Positions 1 to 7,466 of a DNA stretch of 64,000 bases are shown piece by piece. The notes beneath the pieces were generated by a model. That model did no database searches, was not told the origin of the DNA, and saw only the letters and a list, made by a program, of their open reading frames with translations. A program made the position numbers and the translations under genes. How positions within the stretch are numbered: position 1 is the first letter of the stretch; the number at the start of each line of letters is the position of its first letter. The stretch is from Streptomyces sp. NBC_00576 (GTDB lineage Bacteria; Actinomycetota; Actinomycetes; Streptomycetales; Streptomycetaceae). The DNA lies in contig NZ_CP107780.1 in NCBI RefSeq assembly GCF_036345175.1, positions 9,176,001 through 9,240,000 on the forward strand, in the 5' to 3' direction.

Positions 1-44
1 CTCTTCCGTGTCAGGGAAGCGCTCTCCCGCTGAGCTAATCGCGC
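1..44 (-). tRNA. tRNA-Val(GAC), partial
   Basis: The complement reads GCGCGAT-TAGCTCAGCGGGAGAGC followed by the anticodon stem-loop CTTCC-CTGACAC-GGAAG, so the anticodon is GAC (valine). The T arm and 3' end lie beyond the left edge of the window. It is the most distal gene of a leftward tRNA cluster and nearly repeats the next tRNA. Confidence 0.85.
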
Positions 45-79
45 GGGGACCCTTGCGGATCAAGGTCCTTGCGGACCAG

Positions 80-151
80 TGGACGATACTGGGATTGAAC
101 CAGTGACCTCTTCCGTGTCAGGGAAGCGCTCTCCCGCTGAGCTAATCGTCC
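80..151 (-). tRNA. tRNA-Val(GAC)
   Basis: A complete 72-base cloverleaf on the complement. The acceptor GGACGAT pairs with ATCGTCC, the discriminator is A, the D arm is AGCTCAGCGGGAGAGC, the anticodon loop is CTGACAC (GAC) and the T arm contains GGTTCAATCC. No CCA is encoded. Only about 35 bases separate it from the partial tRNA-Val, so the two are probably cotranscribed. Confidence 0.96.
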
Positions 152-152
152 T

Positions 153-226
153 TGGAGGTGGAGACGGGATTTGAACCCGTGTAGACGGCTTTGCAGGCCG
201 TTGCCTCGCCTCTCGGCCACTCCACC
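153..226 (-). tRNA. tRNA-Cys(GCA)
   Basis: The complement folds with acceptor GGTGGAG/CTCCACC, anticodon loop CTGCAAA (anticodon GCA, cysteine) and T loop GGTTCAAATCC. The 3' CCA is encoded (complement of 153-155), unlike in the neighbouring valine and glycine tRNAs. It lies one base from the tRNA-Val gene. Confidence 0.96.
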
Positions 227-265
227 AGGAGTGCGGGGGTTCGGGAAGATCCCCCTCTTCCTGCG

Positions 266-338
266 AGCGGACGACCAGGTTCGAACTGGCGACCTCAACC
301 TTGGCAAGGTTGCGCTCTACCAACTGAGCTACGTCCGC
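266..338 (-). tRNA. tRNA-Gly(GCC)
   Basis: A 73-base cloverleaf on the complement with acceptor GCGGACG/CGTCCGC, anticodon stem-loop CAACC-TTGCCAA-GGTTG (anticodon GCC, glycine) and T arm CCAGTTCGAACCTGG. It is the promoter-proximal gene of the leftward Gly-Cys-Val-Val cluster. Confidence 0.96.
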
Positions 339-379
339 GTGCCGTTTCGGTGCGCTCTCGCGTCCCGGCGACGAGTTGA

Positions 380-408
380 ACTCTAGCGGATTCCGGGGCC
401 AGCACAAA
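380..408 (-). promoter_or_regulatory. candidate promoter of the tRNA cluster
   Basis: On the complement, TTTGTG (403-408) is followed after 17 bases by TAGAGT (380-385), resembling -35 and -10 boxes of the main vegetative sigma factor. Transcription would start roughly 35 bases before tRNA-Gly. The -10 fits the TANNNT pattern, but the -35 is poor. Inferred only from position and pattern. Confidence 0.35.
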
Positions 409-421
409 AACGCGTTTGTGC
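402..421. repeat. inverted repeat between the tRNA cluster and pabB
   Basis: GCACAAA (402-408) and TTTGTGC (415-421) are perfect 7-base arms around the 6-base centre AACGCG. The element overlaps the candidate -35 of the tRNA promoter and sits about 70 bases before pabB. It could be an operator or a small hairpin; the sequence does not decide. Confidence 0.4.
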
Positions 422-493
422 AGCGTGCTGCGCTGTGCCCGCTCGAAGACATGGTCAGGGCACCCGCAGGACACCCGCCATAGACTCGGCGGT

Positions 494-1552
494 GTGTCCG
501 ATCTCGCTCCTCTCGCCCGCTTCGGCGGGCTCGTCGCCACCGGTCTCCTCGACGTCACCAGCGATCCCGCGGCCCTCGACTCCACCGGTTTCTGGGCCGT
601 GTGCGCCGACTACGAGGGCCGTCTGACCTGCGCCCGCTTCCGCGACGTACGAGAGGAGCCGGTGCCCGCGCCGAGGTCGGGATCCGGGGAGTGGCGGGGG
701 CCGACCGCCGGTGACTGGACGTCGTCCCTCGACCGCACCGCGTACACGGCGGGGGTGCGCCGGATCCGGGACCACATCGCGGCCGGCGAGGTCTATCAGG
801 CGAACCTCTGCCGGGTACTGTCCGCGCCGGTCGCACCCGGCGCGGACGTGGACGCACTGACCTCGCTGCTCGCCCACGGCAACCCGGCACCGTATGCAGG
901 AACGATCCGCCTGCCCGCGCACGGCGTCGAGATCGCCACCGCGTCCCCCGAACTCTTCCTCCGCCGCGGCGGCCGGACCGTCGAATCGGGTCCGATCAAA
1001 GGCACGGGACGCACCGAGGCGGACCTCCTGGAGAAGGACTACGCCGAGAACGTGATGATCGTGGACCTGGTCCGCAACGACATCGGGCGCGTCTGCGCGA
1101 CAGGATCGGTGACCGTCCCCGAACTGTGCGTCGTCGAGAAGCACCCGGGGCTGGTCCACCTCGTGTCGACGGTACGGGGCGAGCTGCGCCCGGACATCGG
1201 CTGGCCGGAGCTGCTGGCGGCGGCCTTCCCGCCGGGCTCGGTCACCGGCGCGCCCAAGTCGAGCGCCCTGCGGATCATCGACGCCCTGGAGACCGCACCC
1301 CGAGGGCCGTACTGCGGAGGCATCGGCTGGGTCGACGCGGACCGGGGCACGGGCGAGCTGGCGGTCGGCATCCGCACCTTCTGGATCGACCGGGCCGACG
1401 GCACGCTGCGCTTCGGCACCGGAGCGGGCATCACCTGGGGTTCGGACCCCGAGGCGGAGTGGCGGGAGACCGAGCTGAAGGCGGCCAGGCTGCTCGCGGT
1501 AGCGTCGGGAGAGTACGAGGTGAGCGGTAGTGGAGAGGAATCGTTGACGTGA
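494..1552 (+). CDS. pabB: aminodeoxychorismate synthase component I
   Basis: A chorismate-binding enzyme of about 352 aa that, with a glutamine amidotransferase partner, makes 4-amino-4-deoxychorismate for p-aminobenzoate and folate. Family motifs visible are SPELFLRR (151-158), PIKGT (167-171), the ENVMIVDLVRND segment (185-196) and GSVTGAPKS (248-256). The lysine in PIKGT (about 169) is the residue used by ADC synthases; anthranilate and isochorismate synthases usually have another residue there, which favours PabB over TrpE. The GTG at 494 is chosen because conserved sequence begins there. No Shine-Dalgarno is seen, but TAGACT (481-486) could be a -10 box giving a leaderless mRNA. No pabA amidotransferase is adjacent. 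It overlaps pabC by 4 bases (GTGA). Confidence 0.88.
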   Translation: MSDLAPLARFGGLVATGLLDVTSDPAALDSTGFWAVCADYEGRLTCARFRDVREEPVPAPRSGSGEWRGPTAGDWTSSLDRTAYTAGVRRIRDHIAAGEVYQANLCRVLSAPVAPGADVDALTSLLAHGNPAPYAGTIRLPAHGVEIATASPELFLRRGGRTVESGPIKGTGRTEADLLEKDYAENVMIVDLVRNDIGRVCATGSVTVPELCVVEKHPGLVHLVSTVRGELRPDIGWPELLAAAFPPGSVTGAPKSSALRIIDALETAPRGPYCGGIGWVDADRGTGELAVGIRTFWIDRADGTLRFGTGAGITWGSDPEAEWRETELKAARLLAVASGEYEVSGSGEESLT

Positions 1553-2370
1553 AGCTATGGCTCGACGGAGGGCTGCAGGACATCGAGTCCGCCCGCGTCT
1601 CCGTGTTCGACCACGGACTGACCGTGGGCGACGGCATCTTCGAGACGGTGAAGGCGGTCCACGGCCGGCCGTTCGCGCTCACCCGTCACCTGGACCGGCT
1701 GACCCGCTCGGCCCGCGGTCTCGGCCTGCCCGACCCCGACCTCGAGGAGGTCCGCCGCGCCTGTACGGCCGTACTCGACGCCAATCCGCTGCCGCTGGGC
1801 CGCCTGCGCATCACGTACACCGGTGGCCACGGCCCCCTCGGCTCCGACCGCGGGGAGCACGGCCCGACCCTGGTCGTCGCCGTCGGCGAATCCGCCCGGC
1901 GCCCCGACTCGACCGCCGTGATCACGGTCCCCTGGACGCGCAACGAACGTGGCGCCGTCGCCGGCCTGAAGACCACGTCGTACGCCGAGAACGTCGTCGC
2001 TCTCGCCAGGGCGCGCGAACAGGGCGCGTCCGAGGCGCTGTTCGGCAATACGGTCGGCCAGCTGTGCGAGGGGACGGGGTCGAACGTCTTCGTCGTCCTG
2101 GGCGGCGAGATCCACACCCCGCCGCTCGCCTCCGGCTGCCTCGCCGGCATCACACGCGCCCTTGTCGTCGAGTGGACGGGCGCCAAGGAGACCGACCTGC
2201 CGCTGGACGTCCTGGAAGGCGCCGACGAGATCTTCCTGACGTCCACGCTGAGGGATGTACAGGCCGTGCAGCGCGTCGACGACCGTCAACTCCCGGGCGT
2301 ACCTGGTCCGGTGACCGCCAAGGCGATGCGGGTCTTCGACGAGCGGGCTGGGGACGACCTCGACCCCTGA
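1549..2370 (+). CDS. pabC: aminodeoxychorismate lyase (class IV aminotransferase fold)
   Basis: A 273-aa PLP enzyme of fold-type IV, expected to release pyruvate from aminodeoxychorismate to give p-aminobenzoate. The PLP lysine is probably K141 in AGLKTTSYAEN, and the fold-type IV glutamate is E174 in QLCEGTGSNVF. The N-terminus has DHGLTVGDGIFET, typical of this family. Related D-amino-acid or branched-chain aminotransferases share the fold, but translational coupling to pabB (GTGA overlap, shared bases 1549-1552) makes PabC the best reading. Confidence 0.85.
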   Translation: MKLWLDGGLQDIESARVSVFDHGLTVGDGIFETVKAVHGRPFALTRHLDRLTRSARGLGLPDPDLEEVRRACTAVLDANPLPLGRLRITYTGGHGPLGSDRGEHGPTLVVAVGESARRPDSTAVITVPWTRNERGAVAGLKTTSYAENVVALARAREQGASEALFGNTVGQLCEGTGSNVFVVLGGEIHTPPLASGCLAGITRALVVEWTGAKETDLPLDVLEGADEIFLTSTLRDVQAVQRVDDRQLPGVPGPVTAKAMRVFDERAGDDLDP

Positions 2371-2454
2371 TCGAGGGGCAGGAACGAGAAATGCAGCACT
2401 GGTACGGCAATAATGAGGCTGCGCTCGGCCTCCCCAGCGGGTAGAACACCCCTG

Positions 2455-3279
2455 ATGACCACCACCCTGCGGCCGACCGAGCCGCTGCAGCGCGAAGCCG
2501 ACGGGACGCGATCACGCCGTTACCAGGTGTGCGTGAACAGCCGTCCCGTCGGCGAGATACACCTCGGCACCCATCCCACGTTCGGGGACTCGGTGGCGAA
2601 GATCCTGGGCCTCCGCATCGACGAACGCGACCGTCGGCGCGGCCGGGCCACAGTGGCCGCGCTCGCCGCGGAGGAGGTGGCGCGCGGCTGGGGCTGCCGG
2701 CGCATCGAGGCGTCCGTCCCCGGCGACGTACCGGCGGCGCTGCGGCTCGCGACCGCGCTCGGTTACGTGCTGCGCAACCGCCGTATGGACAAGACGCTCG
2801 GCGCCGCGCCACCCGAACTGCCCGCCGGGAGTCGTGGCCGGCCCATGACGGAGGCCGAGTTCGTGGTGTGGGAGGCGGCGGGCCGGCGGAGCTACGCGGA
2901 GAGCTGGATCGAGCGGGGCGTGCCGGAGGCGGAGGCGAACGCCAAGGCGAAACGGGACCACGAGCAGTTGCTGCCGCAGGGGGTGGCCAGCGAGGGCATG
3001 ACGTTCAGCGTCCTGGAGCACGAGGGAACCCGGGTCGGCACCCTGTGGCTGGGCTCCCGTGAGGGCCTGGGCTTCGTCTACGACGTCGAGACCGACGCAG
3101 CACACCGGGGCAGAGGCCATGGCCGCGCCCTCATGCTCCTGGCGGAGGCCCAGTCGGTCGCGGCCGGTCGGCCGGCCGTCTCCCTGAACGTCTTCGCGGG
3201 CAACAGCCCGGCGGAACGGCTCTACGAGTCGTTGGGGTACGAGACGGTGGCCCACCACATGTACAAGGACCTGCTGTAG
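2455..3279 (+). CDS. tandem GNAT acetyltransferase
   Basis: About 274 aa with two GNAT-like halves. The first (about residues 20-110) has the acetyl-CoA loop-like RDRRRGRATVAALA and an ALGY strand. The second (about 130-274) has the better motif HRGRGHGRALMLLAEA followed by NSPAERLYESLGYETV, a typical GNAT C-terminus. The first loop is degenerate (RRRGRA), so perhaps only the C-terminal domain is catalytic. Translation could begin 42 bases upstream, but the ATG at 2455 begins the conserved sequence. The substrate cannot be told. It stands alone, 84 bases after pabC on the same strand. Confidence 0.75.
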   Translation: MTTTLRPTEPLQREADGTRSRRYQVCVNSRPVGEIHLGTHPTFGDSVAKILGLRIDERDRRRGRATVAALAAEEVARGWGCRRIEASVPGDVPAALRLATALGYVLRNRRMDKTLGAAPPELPAGSRGRPMTEAEFVVWEAAGRRSYAESWIERGVPEAEANAKAKRDHEQLLPQGVASEGMTFSVLEHEGTRVGTLWLGSREGLGFVYDVETDAAHRGRGHGRALMLLAEAQSVAAGRPAVSLNVFAGNSPAERLYESLGYETVAHHMYKDLL

Positions 3280-3318
3280 GCCGCCGACGACCGAGGGTCG
3301 ATTCGACCGGCGTGGGCG

Positions 3319-3861
3319 TCAGGCCCCCTGCCCGGCCATCAGCCGGTCCACGATCTCCTCGATCCGTTCCCGCAGCCCTTCCTGGCTCTTGCCGCCATCG
3401 AGAAGCTCACCGGCGATGACGTACGTCGGCGTGCCGGTCACGCCGATGGCCTTGCCCTCGGCCTGATCGGCGTCGACGATCAGGATGTGCCGGCCGTCGA
3501 TCAGTGCGGTGTCGAACTCCTCGGCGTCCAGGCCGAGTTCGCCGGCCACCTCGACCAGGAAGGGTTCGCCCCTACGGTCCAGTTCCTCGACCCGGGCGAG
3601 CACTGCCTCGACGTACGGCCATGCCTGCCCCTGCTCCGCCGCCTCCTCGGCGGCCTGCGCGGCGGCGAAGGCGTGCTTGTGCCGCTCCAGAGGGAAGTGC
3701 CGCAGCCGTACCTCCAGCCGGTCTCCGTAGCGGGCACGCAGGGTGCGTACGTCGTCCAGGGCGGTGCGGCAGTCCGGGCACTGGAGTTCGCACCAGACGT
3801 CGAGGACGGGGGCGGAGGCCGGGGCGGAAGGGGCAGCGGGCGCGGGGGAGGAGTCGCTCAT
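3319..3861 (-). CDS. DsbA-family thioredoxin-fold protein
   Basis: A 180-aa protein with an alanine/proline-rich lead of about 18 residues, then the active-site motif CPDC (28-31) inside a thioredoxin-like strand-helix, a helical insertion, and VTGTPTYVI containing the cis-proline typical of the fold. No signal peptide or membrane segment is seen, so it is probably a cytosolic DsbA/FrnE-like dithiol oxidoreductase. The ATG at 3861 is preferred because upstream in-frame sequence is not protein-like. It converges with nothing close and runs opposite to the next gene. Confidence 0.75.
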   Translation of the reverse strand: MSDSSPAPAAPSAPASAPVLDVWCELQCPDCRTALDDVRTLRARYGDRLEVRLRHFPLERHKHAFAAAQAAEEAAEQGQAWPYVEAVLARVEELDRRGEPFLVEVAGELGLDAEEFDTALIDGRHILIVDADQAEGKAIGVTGTPTYVIAGELLDGGKSQEGLRERIEEIVDRLMAGQGA

Positions 3862-4051
3862 GGGCACCAGTTTCCCAGCCGTGGCCCGGGCCGTCGTACG
3901 AGGGCACCGGACAGGGGACCGGGACCTGTGGAGGAGCCGACCCGGAGATGTCCCTGATGTCCGGCCGGAGCATGGCATCCAGGGGATCGGGCGGTGCAGG
4001 ATGGAAGGGACGAAGCGCGTCTGCGCGACCGAACCCTGCCTGGAGGACCGG

Positions 4052-4507
4052 ATGATTGCCGAGACCGTCTGTTCCGCTGTCTCCGTGGCCGGCCTGGGCA
4101 TCGCGGTGGTCACGGCGTACCGCAAGCGTTTTCTCGCGGCGGCCCGTCTCGCCGCGTACTCGCTGGTCCCCGTCGGCCTGGTGATGACCGGAGTGGTCGG
4201 GTGGGTGGCCGACACCGCCTTCAGTCCCTCCGCCTGGGCGGGCTTCGGCGTGCTCGGTGGCGCCTGGCTGCTCTTCGCGACCACACGCGCGGTGGAGCGG
4301 CGAAGGGGCGGTGGCCGAAAGGAACGCGGGGAGATACAGGCCGCGCAGCGCGAGGCGGTGGCTCCGGCGGCCTCGGCGCCCTCGCTGGGGCAGGGCCGCG
4401 GCAAGGCCGCCCGCCCCGCGCCCCACCCGACGGCCGAGCCGCGCAGTGGTGGTGCCGGGGACGACTTCAGCGATATCGAGGCGATCCTGAAGAAGCACGG
4501 CATATGA
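4052..4507 (+). CDS. small membrane protein with conserved C-terminal tail, function unknown
   Basis: About 151 aa. Residues 1-25 and about 35-75 contain hydrophobic, probably membrane-spanning segments. A basic linker (ERRRGGGRKERGE) and an alanine/proline-rich stretch follow, ending in DDFSDIEAILKKHGI. That acidic-then-basic tail looks like a conserved docking motif. GGAGG lies just before the ATG at 4052 and supports this start; an in-frame ATG at about 4001 is possible. Homologues are sometimes labelled cellulose-synthase-like, which I cannot support from sequence. Function unknown. Confidence 0.65.
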   Translation: MIAETVCSAVSVAGLGIAVVTAYRKRFLAAARLAAYSLVPVGLVMTGVVGWVADTAFSPSAWAGFGVLGGAWLLFATTRAVERRRGGGRKERGEIQAAQREAVAPAASAPSLGQGRGKAARPAPHPTAEPRSGGAGDDFSDIEAILKKHGI

Positions 4508-4694
4508 AGACGCGCGGCGTATGACGGCATACGGCAGCTGACATGCTGAAACGACACAAACGGCCGGGAGGCGACGGAGGTCGCTCGGAAGCGATCATGA
4601 CTCGCTGTGGACAATACGGAATTACGCGAACTACCGTGCATTCCGGGTGTGTTGATCGCGTCGAGGGTGTTGGCTGCGTCATCATCGCGGCGAG

Positions 4695-4847
4695 ATGCTG
4701 GACACAACACAGAGCGAGGCCGTGCCGCCGAAGGACGAGCCGCGCGGGTGCCTCTTCGCCCTTTCCCAGCCACCGCTGATGATCTTCCTTGCGGTGATCG
4801 GGTGTCTGCTGCTCATGGCTTCGTTGCATGATCTGCTGTTGCTGTGA
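4695..4847 (+). CDS. 50-aa single-span membrane protein
   Basis: A short frame from ATG 4695 to TGA 4845-4847. It encodes a polar N-terminus (MLDTTQSEAVPPKDEPRGC), then a hydrophobic run of about 25 residues from PPLMIFLAVIGCLLLMA to the terminal LLLL. This is a one-pass membrane architecture with codon use like its neighbours. There is no strong Shine-Dalgarno (GCGGCGAG precedes). I infer a real small protein because the polar head plus clean membrane segment is unlikely by chance. Function unknown. Confidence 0.55.
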   Translation: MLDTTQSEAVPPKDEPRGCLFALSQPPLMIFLAVIGCLLLMASLHDLLLL

Positions 4848-4917
4848 GCTGTACACGCCAGTCCCCGGCGCCACCCGCCGGGGGCTGCGTCAGCACCAGG
4901 GTCGGACCTTCTGTCCG

Positions 4918-5475
4918 TCAGCCCGCCGACTCCTTGCGGCGCGCCCGGTAGGCCGCCACATGAAGCCGGTTTCCGCAGGTGCGGCTGTCGCAGTAGCGGC
5001 GTGACCGGTTGCGGGAGACGTCGACGAAGGCATGCCGGCAGTCCGGGGCCTCGCAGCGCCGCAGTCGTTCCTGCTCGCCGGCGACCACGAAGAACGCCAG
5101 GGCCATCCCGCAGTCGGCGGCGAGGTGGTCAGCGATGGACGCGCCGGGGGCGAAGTAGTGCACGTGCCAGTCGTAGCCGTCGTGGTCGGTGAGCCGGGGC
5201 GTGGTGCCCGCCGCGGCGACCAGCTCGTTGATGAGCGCGGCGGCCGTCCGGGCGTCCTGGGCCGCGAACACCCCGGCGAACCGTCCGCGGATCCTGCGCA
5301 CGGCGGCGAGATCGAACTCCGACAGCGTACCGATATCGCTTATGTTGTGCTTTCGTACGAAATCTCCGAGCGCGTCGACATCGGGCAGCGCGTCCGCCGT
5401 GTCGTCCTCCGGCGCGGTGTTCACCAGATCGACCACGGTGTCGAGGGCGCACCGGGTGTCGTGGGTGATCAGCAC
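4918..5475 (-). CDS. CGNR zinc-finger (ABATE-domain) regulator
   Basis: About 185 aa. The N-terminal two thirds resemble the ABATE ligand/stress-sensing domain. The C-terminus has the CGNR zinc finger: CEAPDCRHAFVD, then RRYCDSRTCGNRLHVAAYRA, giving four cysteines and the name-giving CGNR, followed by a basic tail (RARRKE). Such proteins are thought to be DNA-binding transcription regulators, often acting on neighbouring genes; no obvious target lies next to it. The GTG at 5475 is chosen for the GGGAGA Shine-Dalgarno a few bases upstream; 13 additional in-frame residues precede it. Confidence 0.8.
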   Translation of the reverse strand: MLITHDTRCALDTVVDLVNTAPEDDTADALPDVDALGDFVRKHNISDIGTLSEFDLAAVRRIRGRFAGVFAAQDARTAAALINELVAAAGTTPRLTDHDGYDWHVHYFAPGASIADHLAADCGMALAFFVVAGEQERLRRCEAPDCRHAFVDVSRNRSRRYCDSRTCGNRLHVAAYRARRKESAG

Positions 5476-5613
5476 GTTGCTCTCCCTGGCCTGCCTGGGC
5501 GGTCGGGCGGGCACCCGCCCGCCGATGCTGGCCGATGGTAGTGGCTCACAGCGACGGAGGTGTGCGTCGGCTCCGGCGGGATCGGATGCGTCCGCCCAGG
5601 AAAGACACGCGGA

Positions 5614-5659
5614 CGCACCGCCGCCGCCCCGCGGAAACCCGCGGGGCGGCGGCGGTGCG
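5614..5659 (-). terminator. perfect 21-bp hairpin after ssgB
   Basis: CGCACCGCCGCCGCCCCGCGG (5614-5634) pairs perfectly with its complement at 5639-5659 around an AAAC loop. It lies about 75 bases beyond the ssgB stop codon in the direction of ssgB transcription. There is no U tract on either side, as is common for Streptomyces terminators. Confidence 0.6.
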
Positions 5660-5732
5660 CCATATGCAGTTGTACTGACCCGAGCCGTCTCCCCGAGTGG
5701 ACGGCGCCGGGCGGCTCAGTGGGGGCCTCGTC

Positions 5733-6146
5733 CTAGCTTTCCGCCAGGATGTGGGACAGCTCCTGGTCGAGGTCGAAGTGGCGGTGTTCCGTGCCGGGTG
5801 GCACAGCGGCGTCCGTTCGCTTCAGGAAGGACTCCAGGGCTCGTGCGGGGGCTTCGAGGAGGGCCTCGCCCTCCGGGGAGCTGAGGGCGATGCAGACAAC
5901 GCCCTGACCGTGGCTCCGGGACGGCCAGACTCGGACGTCACCGGTACCGGTGGGTCGGTGGAGGCCCTCCGCGAGCAGGTCACGGGCGAACACCCACTCG
6001 ACGGTTTCCTCGGCTCCGGTGTGGAAGGTGGCGTGCACGGCGTAGGGATCGGCCGTGTCATACCGCAGTCCTGCGGGAACGGGCAGTGAGGACTCGCTCG
6101 ACACAACGAGGCGCAGGTGCAGCTCGCAGCTGACCGTGGTGTTCAT
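5733..6146 (-). CDS. ssgB: sporulation cell-division activator SsgB
   Basis: A 137-aa SsgA-like (SALP) family protein. The sequence closely matches the highly conserved SsgB: it starts MNTTVSCELHLRLV, contains LRYDTADPYAVHATF and EWVFARDLLAEGL, and ends ELSHILAES. In Streptomyces SsgB acts with SsgA to recruit FtsZ to sites of sporulation septation and is essential for spore formation. Published work in S. coelicolor reports control by the stress sigma factor SigH; I could not pick a convincing SigH promoter in the 190-base divergent region. The ATG at 6146 gives the usual 137-aa length; 22 upstream in-frame residues are not protein-like. Confidence 0.95.
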   Translation of the reverse strand: MNTTVSCELHLRLVVSSESSLPVPAGLRYDTADPYAVHATFHTGAEETVEWVFARDLLAEGLHRPTGTGDVRVWPSRSHGQGVVCIALSSPEGEALLEAPARALESFLKRTDAAVPPGTEHRHFDLDQELSHILAES

Positions 6147-6323
6147 AAGCGCCAAGGCCTTTCGCTCAGTGTGCGCTCGGGGATTCGCACGTCGGCGAAA
6201 TCGACATGCCACCTACGGTGCCGTTGTAAACCCCTCTGAGTGTTTTGCGTGCCTTTACGTAACTCTTCCGGCCGAGAACCGGTTCGTCGGTTACGACCAT
6301 TCCGGTGACCGGTTTCCGTCCGG

Positions 6324-6329
6324 TAGGGT
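6324..6329 (+). promoter_or_regulatory. possible -10 box for a leaderless mRNA
   Basis: TAGGGT fits the TANNNT -10 pattern and ends 8 bases before the ATG at 6338, with no Shine-Dalgarno between. This is the arrangement of many actinobacterial leaderless transcripts. The -35 region (TTCCGG, 18 bases upstream) is weak. Confidence 0.35.
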
Positions 6330-6337
6330 TTGGCCGT

Positions 6338-6790
6338 ATGAATACGGGGAGTGACAAGCCGGGTGAGGCTGTCGTGACACCAGAGGAGACCGGGGCCGGT
6401 GAGGCCGCGAACGAGCGGGAGCTCGGGTCGAGAGCGCCGGAATTCATCAAGGCGCGCCGCATGCTGCACGTGAGCTGGCAGGTCGGCGTATTCGTCGTGG
6501 GCCTCGCGGTGGTGGGCGCCGGCATCGTCATGCTGCCGCTGCCCGGGCCGGGCTGGCTGGTGATCTTCGGCGGTATGGCGATCTGGGCGACAGAGTTCGT
6601 CTGGGCCCAACTGGTGCTGCGCTGGACGAAGCGCAAGGTCACCGAGGCGACACAGCGCGCACTCGATCCCAAGGTGCGCCGCCGCAACATCATTCTGACG
6701 ACGATCGGCCTGGTGATCGTGGCGGTTCTCGTCGGGATCTACGTCTGGAAGTTCGGGCTGGAAATGCCCTGGAAGATCAAGGACCAGTGA
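6338..6790 (+). CDS. PGPGW/TIGR02611-type small membrane protein
   Basis: A 150-aa protein. A polar head (1-45) is followed by two close hydrophobic segments (about 48-66 and 70-92) around the PLPGPGWLVIFGG motif that defines the PGPGW family, then a basic amphipathic stretch and a last membrane segment at about 117-138. Its function is unknown. It diverges from ssgB with 191 bases between them and is followed by a tRNA gene. Confidence 0.75.
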   Translation: MNTGSDKPGEAVVTPEETGAGEAANERELGSRAPEFIKARRMLHVSWQVGVFVVGLAVVGAGIVMLPLPGPGWLVIFGGMAIWATEFVWAQLVLRWTKRKVTEATQRALDPKVRRRNIILTTIGLVIVAVLVGIYVWKFGLEMPWKIKDQ

Positions 6791-6844
6791 TCCGGCGCGT
6801 GTCCGAGGCACCCCCTGACATGGGGTAATGTTCTCTCTGCGTCC

Positions 6845-6916
6845 GGGCGATTAGCTCAGTGGGAGAGCGCTTCGTTCACACCGAAGAGGTCACTGGTTCG
6901 AACCCAGTATCGCCCA
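6845..6916 (+). tRNA. tRNA-Val(CAC), copy 1
   Basis: A 72-base cloverleaf with acceptor GGGCGAT/ATCGCCC, discriminator A, anticodon stem-loop CTTCG-TTCACAC-CGAAG (anticodon CAC) and T arm CTGGTTCGAACCCAG. No CCA is encoded. It is identical over its whole length to a second copy at 14609-14680. Confidence 0.97.
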
Positions 6917-6924
6917 CCGGATCG

Positions 6925-6966
6925 AGTGCGGTCCGTGTCCATGGAAACGTGGACACGGACCGCACT
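6925..6966 (+). terminator. 17-bp hairpin after tRNA-Val copy 1
   Basis: AGTGCGGTCCGTGTCCA (6925-6941) pairs perfectly with TGGACACGGACCGCACT (6950-6966) around an 8-base loop, and a moderately T-rich TGTCGTTTC follows. It starts 9 bases after the tRNA. Confidence 0.8.
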
Positions 6967-7371
6967 TGTCGTTTCCGGGCAGGCTTCGGCGTATGTCGTG
7001 AAACGCCGACCGGCCCCGCCCGTGCAACCTGTCGGCTCCGCCGTGCACCCTTCCCGGGTCCCTCCAGCGCACCCTCTTGAGGCCGCTTCGCGCGACCCGT
7101 CAGGGCCACCCCGAGCACTCCGACGGGCGTCCTCCGGCACTCGTCGCCCCTTCCGTCGCCACTCCTTGAGCGCTGGCTCCCTCCGGCCTCAACTCCCCAC
7201 CCTGTAGGCGCATTTCGGCCCGGTCCCAAATAAAATCGGGCGGCCCGCCGGTGTTCGACCAGCCGAACCCAACCGCCTCACCTGCAACGTCAACCTCCTT
7301 TGCGTGTGCGGGAGTCGACTCGCGCGCGCATCTCGCCCAGCCCGCTCACAGAAAAATCCTGTCCGAATCAT
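6967..7371. other. non-coding stretch before the sugar-uptake operon
   Basis: No frame here shows convincing codon use, protein motifs or a usable start. The segment is less GC-biased near 7225-7250, where GCCCG and CGGGC flank an A-rich centre (GGTCCCAAATAAAAT), a weak hairpin. Nothing else is recognised until the promoter region at 7372. Confidence 0.5.
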
Positions 7372-7421
7372 TGACGCATTCCGAGGCCCTCCGTAGCTTG
7401 TGCCAGCAAGCGCTTACTTGA
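7372..7421 (+). promoter_or_regulatory. promoter with LacI-type operator for the sugar-uptake operon
   Basis: TTGACG (7372-7377), a 17-base spacer and TAGCTT (7395-7400) form a good vegetative promoter. At the expected start point lies AGCAAGCGCTTACT (7406-7419), an imperfect palindrome centred on CG with the core AAGCGCTT. This resembles operators of LacI/GalR-family repressors, which commonly control Streptomyces sugar ABC operons. The SBP gene starts about 46 bases downstream. No LacI gene is in the window, so the regulator would be encoded elsewhere. Confidence 0.65.
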
Positions 7422-7466
7422 AACGATTCACGCAGGCGCCAACGACGTCGCGGGGAGGGCTCTACT

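Noticed and set aside
494..2370. pabB-pabC as part of an antibiotic cluster or as trpE
   Set aside because: PIKGT lysine favours ADC synthase over TrpE, and no biosynthetic genes surround the pair; folate synthesis is the simplest reading.
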